In this document: in pieces, positions 3,582 through 6,458 of the stretch
Position numbering within the stretch: the stretch's first letter is position 1
Layout of the letters: each line of letters begins with the position of its first letter
DNA from: Thermoplasmata archaeon
GTDB lineage: Archaea; Thermoplasmatota; Penumbrarchaeia; Penumbrarchaeales; Penumbrarchaeaceae
Length of the DNA stretch: 6,458 nt
NCBI GenBank assembly: GCA_023145185.1
Contig: JAGLEG010000334.1
Span: 1 to 6,458 of the forward strand
Direction: 5' to 3'
Position numbers and translations under genes: made by a program
Notes under the pieces: generated by a model
Seen by the model: only the letters and a program-made list of their open reading frames with translations
The model's database searches: none
Told to the model about the DNA's origin: nothing

Positions 3582-6458
3582 ATGTTTCGCAAGGGTTACT
3601 TTGTCATTTGCATTATGATGTTACTCCTGCTTCCGTCTCTTGCTGGCACAGACTCTTTTTTGATCTCTCATTCTGATGATAAGGATGGTTCTGACAGTTG
3701 GATGCCGTCTCGTGGAGACACGACCATCTATGGTGGCCTCTATCTCAACTCCGATCAAGCACTTGAGGATGAGGCCTCGTTAAGGGGATGGTCAGGGAAC
3801 GGTTCCGATTCCGATCCATTTCTGATCGAGAACACCACCTTCAATGGCATTGGGGGCTCTTACTGCTTTATTTTGAGGTCGACCACACTCCACGTTGTAT
3901 TCCGGAACTGCACATTTCACAACGCCACCTCCATTTCATCTTTTCAGCAACATGCGGGATTATCATTGTGGGGGGTGAGGGGCGTTCTCGTTGAGAACTG
4001 CACGTCATATGATAATTATCAGGGTATTTTCATCATGGGAGATGGGAACATCGTCAGGAACTGTACGGTATTTGATAATCAGGGTTTCGGTGTGTCCATC
4101 AGCGACCCCAATATGAACTACAGAGACGGAAATCAACTTCTGAACAGTTCGATATCAGATAACGGATACGCGGGAATATGGTGCAGCGCTGTCAACAACA
4201 GAATACTGGGAAATCGCATTGAGAACAACACGATATCCTTCTCGTACTGGAGCTCATTTAGCAATCACAATGAGAAGAGCAACAACTACATTGGATACAA
4301 TACCATATATGATGGCTCCATACAGACATCGGGTAGAAATGATACCATCGTAAACAATTCAATAACAACCTCCGGAATAGCCATCGGCCTGCTTACCAAC
4401 ATTTACAATACACATTATTACAAGGTTGAGGCAAATGTATATTCCAACAACCTGTCCGGTTGTTTCATCCTGCTTGATCCCACCAGATATAACATGAAAT
4501 ATCTTGTGAATATCAGCGAGAACAATACAATAGACGGAAAACCGGTCTATTTCAGAAATGGTGAGGACCTCAGCGGAAAGGCCATCCCCTCCAATGGTGG
4601 CGAGGTGATAATATTCAACTGCATAAATGGGTCCGTCTCGGATCTTGAAACTGGTTCAGCTGGTATTCTGGCTTACGGATCGACCGGTTTCAAGATCGTG
4701 AATTGTACCTTTGATCGGCAGTCATTTGGGGTTCAACTTTATTCTTGCAATGAGAATATGATCCAGAATAATACATTTCACAGGAATCGGATCTCGATCG
4801 ATGAGATCGAGATCGAGACCTATCCTTTTTCACCCTACCCGGGCGAAGTATCCGGATTCACTCTCATGATCGATGGCCCGGATAACCACGTTTACGGCAA
4901 TAGTTTTTTCAATTCAAGCATATTTTTATCAAACCTTAACCGGAGGCAGTTCATCGATGAGACCAACACGGTGAACGGGAAGAAGGTCATATATCATTAT
5001 GAAAAGGACCTCGACGGGACCGTACTAAATGGAGAATGTGGCCAGATCATACTGTCCAAGGTCTCTAACATCGTGATCGAGAACCTGACCTTTTCACATC
5101 TCCCCCAACCCATTCGCCTCTATCGTTCCGATGATCTCCATATCAGAAACTGTTCGTTTAATAATATCTCCCGATCTGCGATATTTGTAGATCTACTGGG
5201 CCAGAACCTATCCATAACGGATTCCCAATTTTCAGATTGCATTTACGGTATCGAGATGTTCAATTCCAGGGTCAACCTGATCGAGAAATGTGTCTTCAGG
5301 AGGTGCCTGGGTGGAACGATAATAAATCCATATGGTTGCATGATCACAAACTGTGTTTTCATCCAGAATACCGCAGGCATCAGGTATGATAGATATCTTG
5401 ATAAATTTGGACAGAATACGATCGTCGAGAACATATTTCTGGACACGGGATCATTTGCGATCCATCTGAATTATTATTCCACTTTTAATTATATCTACAA
5501 TAATACCTTTATTAATAACAACTGGAACTGGGAGGAATTGGGGAACGGCAGAGCACAAATATATGTGGATGGAGGTAACAATTGGCTCTATGATTATCCT
5601 TCTCAGACGGGCAATTACTGGTCAGATCACTTTACGAATGACATGAACGAGGATGACCGATACGATGAGCCCTACGAGATCAACTATGGCAAAATGGACC
5701 CATATCCACTAACCTATTCCCCTCACCTGCCCACTTTGAACCTATCCGGGTTCGGAACGAATATGGCGATATTATTCAACTGGTCGTGGAATGGAGAGGT
5801 CAAATGGCCAATGGTTGCCAGACAAATTTTCCTCTACCGGAACGCATCCGACAACTTCAGCCCCGTCACGAGCTTCAGATCAGACACTGCCGGGGGAAAG
5901 GACAACAACCCAGGTTCCCTGGATGAGATGGGATATTTCGTTCGTGTCCATGCGACCACAGTAACAGGAGGGTACAATATTCCAGGCCCCAGGAGCAATA
6001 TCATAAGCTGTTCCATGGACGTAACGAAACCCCATCTCAGGATCATATCTCCGGTCGAAGATCTGGTCCAGTATGAAAATGAGGTCCTTTTCCAGTGGGA
6101 AGGATGGGATAACGAGAGTGGATTGACCCGTTTCGAGATCAGTCTGGACGGTGGAGAATGGGGGGATGTGGGCCTATCCAAGTCGCGATCATATACTAAC
6201 CTGAGCGATGGCCATCATTCGTTCAGCGTAGGGTGCTGGGACCTTGCCAACAACTACATCGCCATATCCAGCCACGTTACGATCGATAGGTCCGGCCCCG
6301 AGATAGATATTTTTTCCCCACGGGATGGAACCCACATCGGCGAACGGTCTGTGACCCTGAAATGCAGGATCATCGATAGGGACTCGTCGATATCCCTGAT
6401 CAATATCTATCTCGACGGTGAATTTTACCGGGGCATGCCGCATTGGACGGAGGTAGTG
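3582..6458 (+). CDS. Secreted NosD/PBH1-type right-handed beta-helix protein with C-terminal Ig-like domains (3' partial)
   Basis: One frame stays open from ATG 3582 to the window end, giving 959 residues with no stop. It has a signal peptide (M-F-R-K, then a hydrophobic run to about residue 21). Residues 60-80 carry the G-W-S-G-N-G-S-x5-P-F-L-I-E entry seen in archaeal beta-helix proteins. From about 80 to 660, short repeats of the type I-x-N-C-T-F/N-x-I predict a parallel beta-helix, rich in Asn and in N-x-S/T sequons. Two N-T-[IV]-[DN]-G-K-x-V segments (315 and 462) mark duplicated modules. The NosD-like G-N-Y-W-S-D signature is at 677-682. After it come a fibronectin III-like domain (about 716-815), an Ig-like domain (816-901, with T-K-P-x4-I-S-P) and the start of another (from 902, D-x-S-G-P-x-I-x-I-F-S-P). 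In NosD the fold serves nitrous oxide reductase maturation, but no nos genes are here, and such proteins more often act as surface or carbohydrate-binding proteins. Function is therefore unassigned. It probably has its own promoter. Confidence 0.88.
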   Translation, partial: MFRKGYFVICIMMLLLLPSLAGTDSFLISHSDDKDGSDSWMPSRGDTTIYGGLYLNSDQALEDEASLRGWSGNGSDSDPFLIENTTFNGIGGSYCFILRSTTLHVVFRNCTFHNATSISSFQQHAGLSLWGVRGVLVENCTSYDNYQGIFIMGDGNIVRNCTVFDNQGFGVSISDPNMNYRDGNQLLNSSISDNGYAGIWCSAVNNRILGNRIENNTISFSYWSSFSNHNEKSNNYIGYNTIYDGSIQTSGRNDTIVNNSITTSGIAIGLLTNIYNTHYYKVEANVYSNNLSGCFILLDPTRYNMKYLVNISENNTIDGKPVYFRNGEDLSGKAIPSNGGEVIIFNCINGSVSDLETGSAGILAYGSTGFKIVNCTFDRQSFGVQLYSCNENMIQNNTFHRNRISIDEIEIETYPFSPYPGEVSGFTLMIDGPDNHVYGNSFFNSSIFLSNLNRRQFIDETNTVNGKKVIYHYEKDLDGTVLNGECGQIILSKVSNIVIENLTFSHLPQPIRLYRSDDLHIRNCSFNNISRSAIFVDLLGQNLSITDSQFSDCIYGIEMFNSRVNLIEKCVFRRCLGGTIINPYGCMITNCVFIQNTAGIRYDRYLDKFGQNTIVENIFLDTGSFAIHLNYYSTFNYIYNNTFINNNWNWEELGNGRAQIYVDGGNNWLYDYPSQTGNYWSDHFTNDMNEDDRYDEPYEINYGKMDPYPLTYSPHLPTLNLSGFGTNMAILFNWSWNGEVKWPMVARQIFLYRNASDNFSPVTSFRSDTAGGKDNNPGSLDEMGYFVRVHATTVTGGYNIPGPRSNIISCSMDVTKPHLRIISPVEDLVQYENEVLFQWEGWDNESGLTRFEISLDGGEWGDVGLSKSRSYTNLSDGHHSFSVGCWDLANNYIAISSHVTIDRSGPEIDIFSPRDGTHIGERSVTLKCRIIDRDSSISLINIYLDGEFYRGMPHWTEVV
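4790..4814 (+). repeat. Perfect 10-bp inverted repeat, GATC-rich, inside the beta-helix gene
   Basis: GATCTCGATC (4790-4799) and GATCGAGATC (4805-4814) pair perfectly around the five-base loop GATGA. The stretch encodes the acidic I-S-I-D-E-I-E-I-E segment, which breaks the Asn-rich helix pattern. It is most simply a low-complexity GATC/GAG expansion within coding sequence; no regulatory role is evident. Confidence 0.45.

Noticed and set aside
3667..5600. Possible CRISPR or DNA-level tandem repeats in the Asn-rich region
   Set aside because: The repetition is in the protein (beta-helix rungs); the DNA shows no evenly spaced identical repeats.
3788..6443. Short open frames at 3788-3994 (+), 5243-5446, 5834-6181 and 6189-6443 (minus)
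   Set aside because: They fall inside the 959-codon beta-helix/Ig-like frame, which has a signal peptide, repeats and a G-N-Y-W-S-D signature.
3582..6458. Assignment as true NosD of nitrous oxide reductase maturation
   Set aside because: The fold and the G-N-Y-W-S-D signature fit the wider family, but there are no nos genes, the protein is much longer than NosD, and it carries Ig-like domains.

Overview
The window looks like a piece of an uncultivated archaeal genome, most plausibly Thermoplasmatota or a related euryarchaeal lineage. That placement is an inference. It rests on Shine-Dalgarno sites matching the archaeal 16S 3' end, heavy use of AGG/AGA for arginine and ATA for isoleucine, a TTG start codon, and large secreted Ig/PKD-like and beta-helix proteins of a style common in that phylum. 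All four genes read on the + strand; coding is nearly continuous and the only real gap is 3502-3581.

Region 1 (1-3501) is a tightly packed three-gene unit. The first gene, cut at the 5' window edge, encodes a surface protein of tandem Ig/PKD-like domains with an acidic linker, a C-terminal membrane anchor and a charged tail. Its TGA stop overlaps the TTG start of the second gene. The second gene encodes an exported protein with one CxxCH heme c motif, a beta-rich outer domain and a C-terminal ferric reductase-like membrane core carrying two H-x13-H pairs (two predicted b hemes) but no flavin/NAD domain. Six bases further on lies a 139-residue CcsA/CcmC-family heme-handling protein reduced to its core, with a full WWD signature and flanking histidines. 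Together they look like a membrane module that moves electrons between a heme on the outer face and b hemes in the membrane, with a heme-delivery or heme-attachment protein encoded beside it and a surface-anchored protein upstream.

Region 2 (3502-3581) is an 80-base intergenic gap with a plausible archaeal BRE/TATA promoter and a ribosome binding site.

Region 3 (3582-6458) is a single open frame of 959 codons that runs off the 3' edge. It encodes a secreted right-handed beta-helix protein of the NosD/PBH1 type with a GNYWSD signature, followed by a fibronectin-like domain and at least two Ig-like domains. Its helix-coding part is strikingly AT-rich compared with both the upstream operon and its own Ig-like tail. 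No RNA genes, CRISPR arrays, transposons or integration sites were seen.
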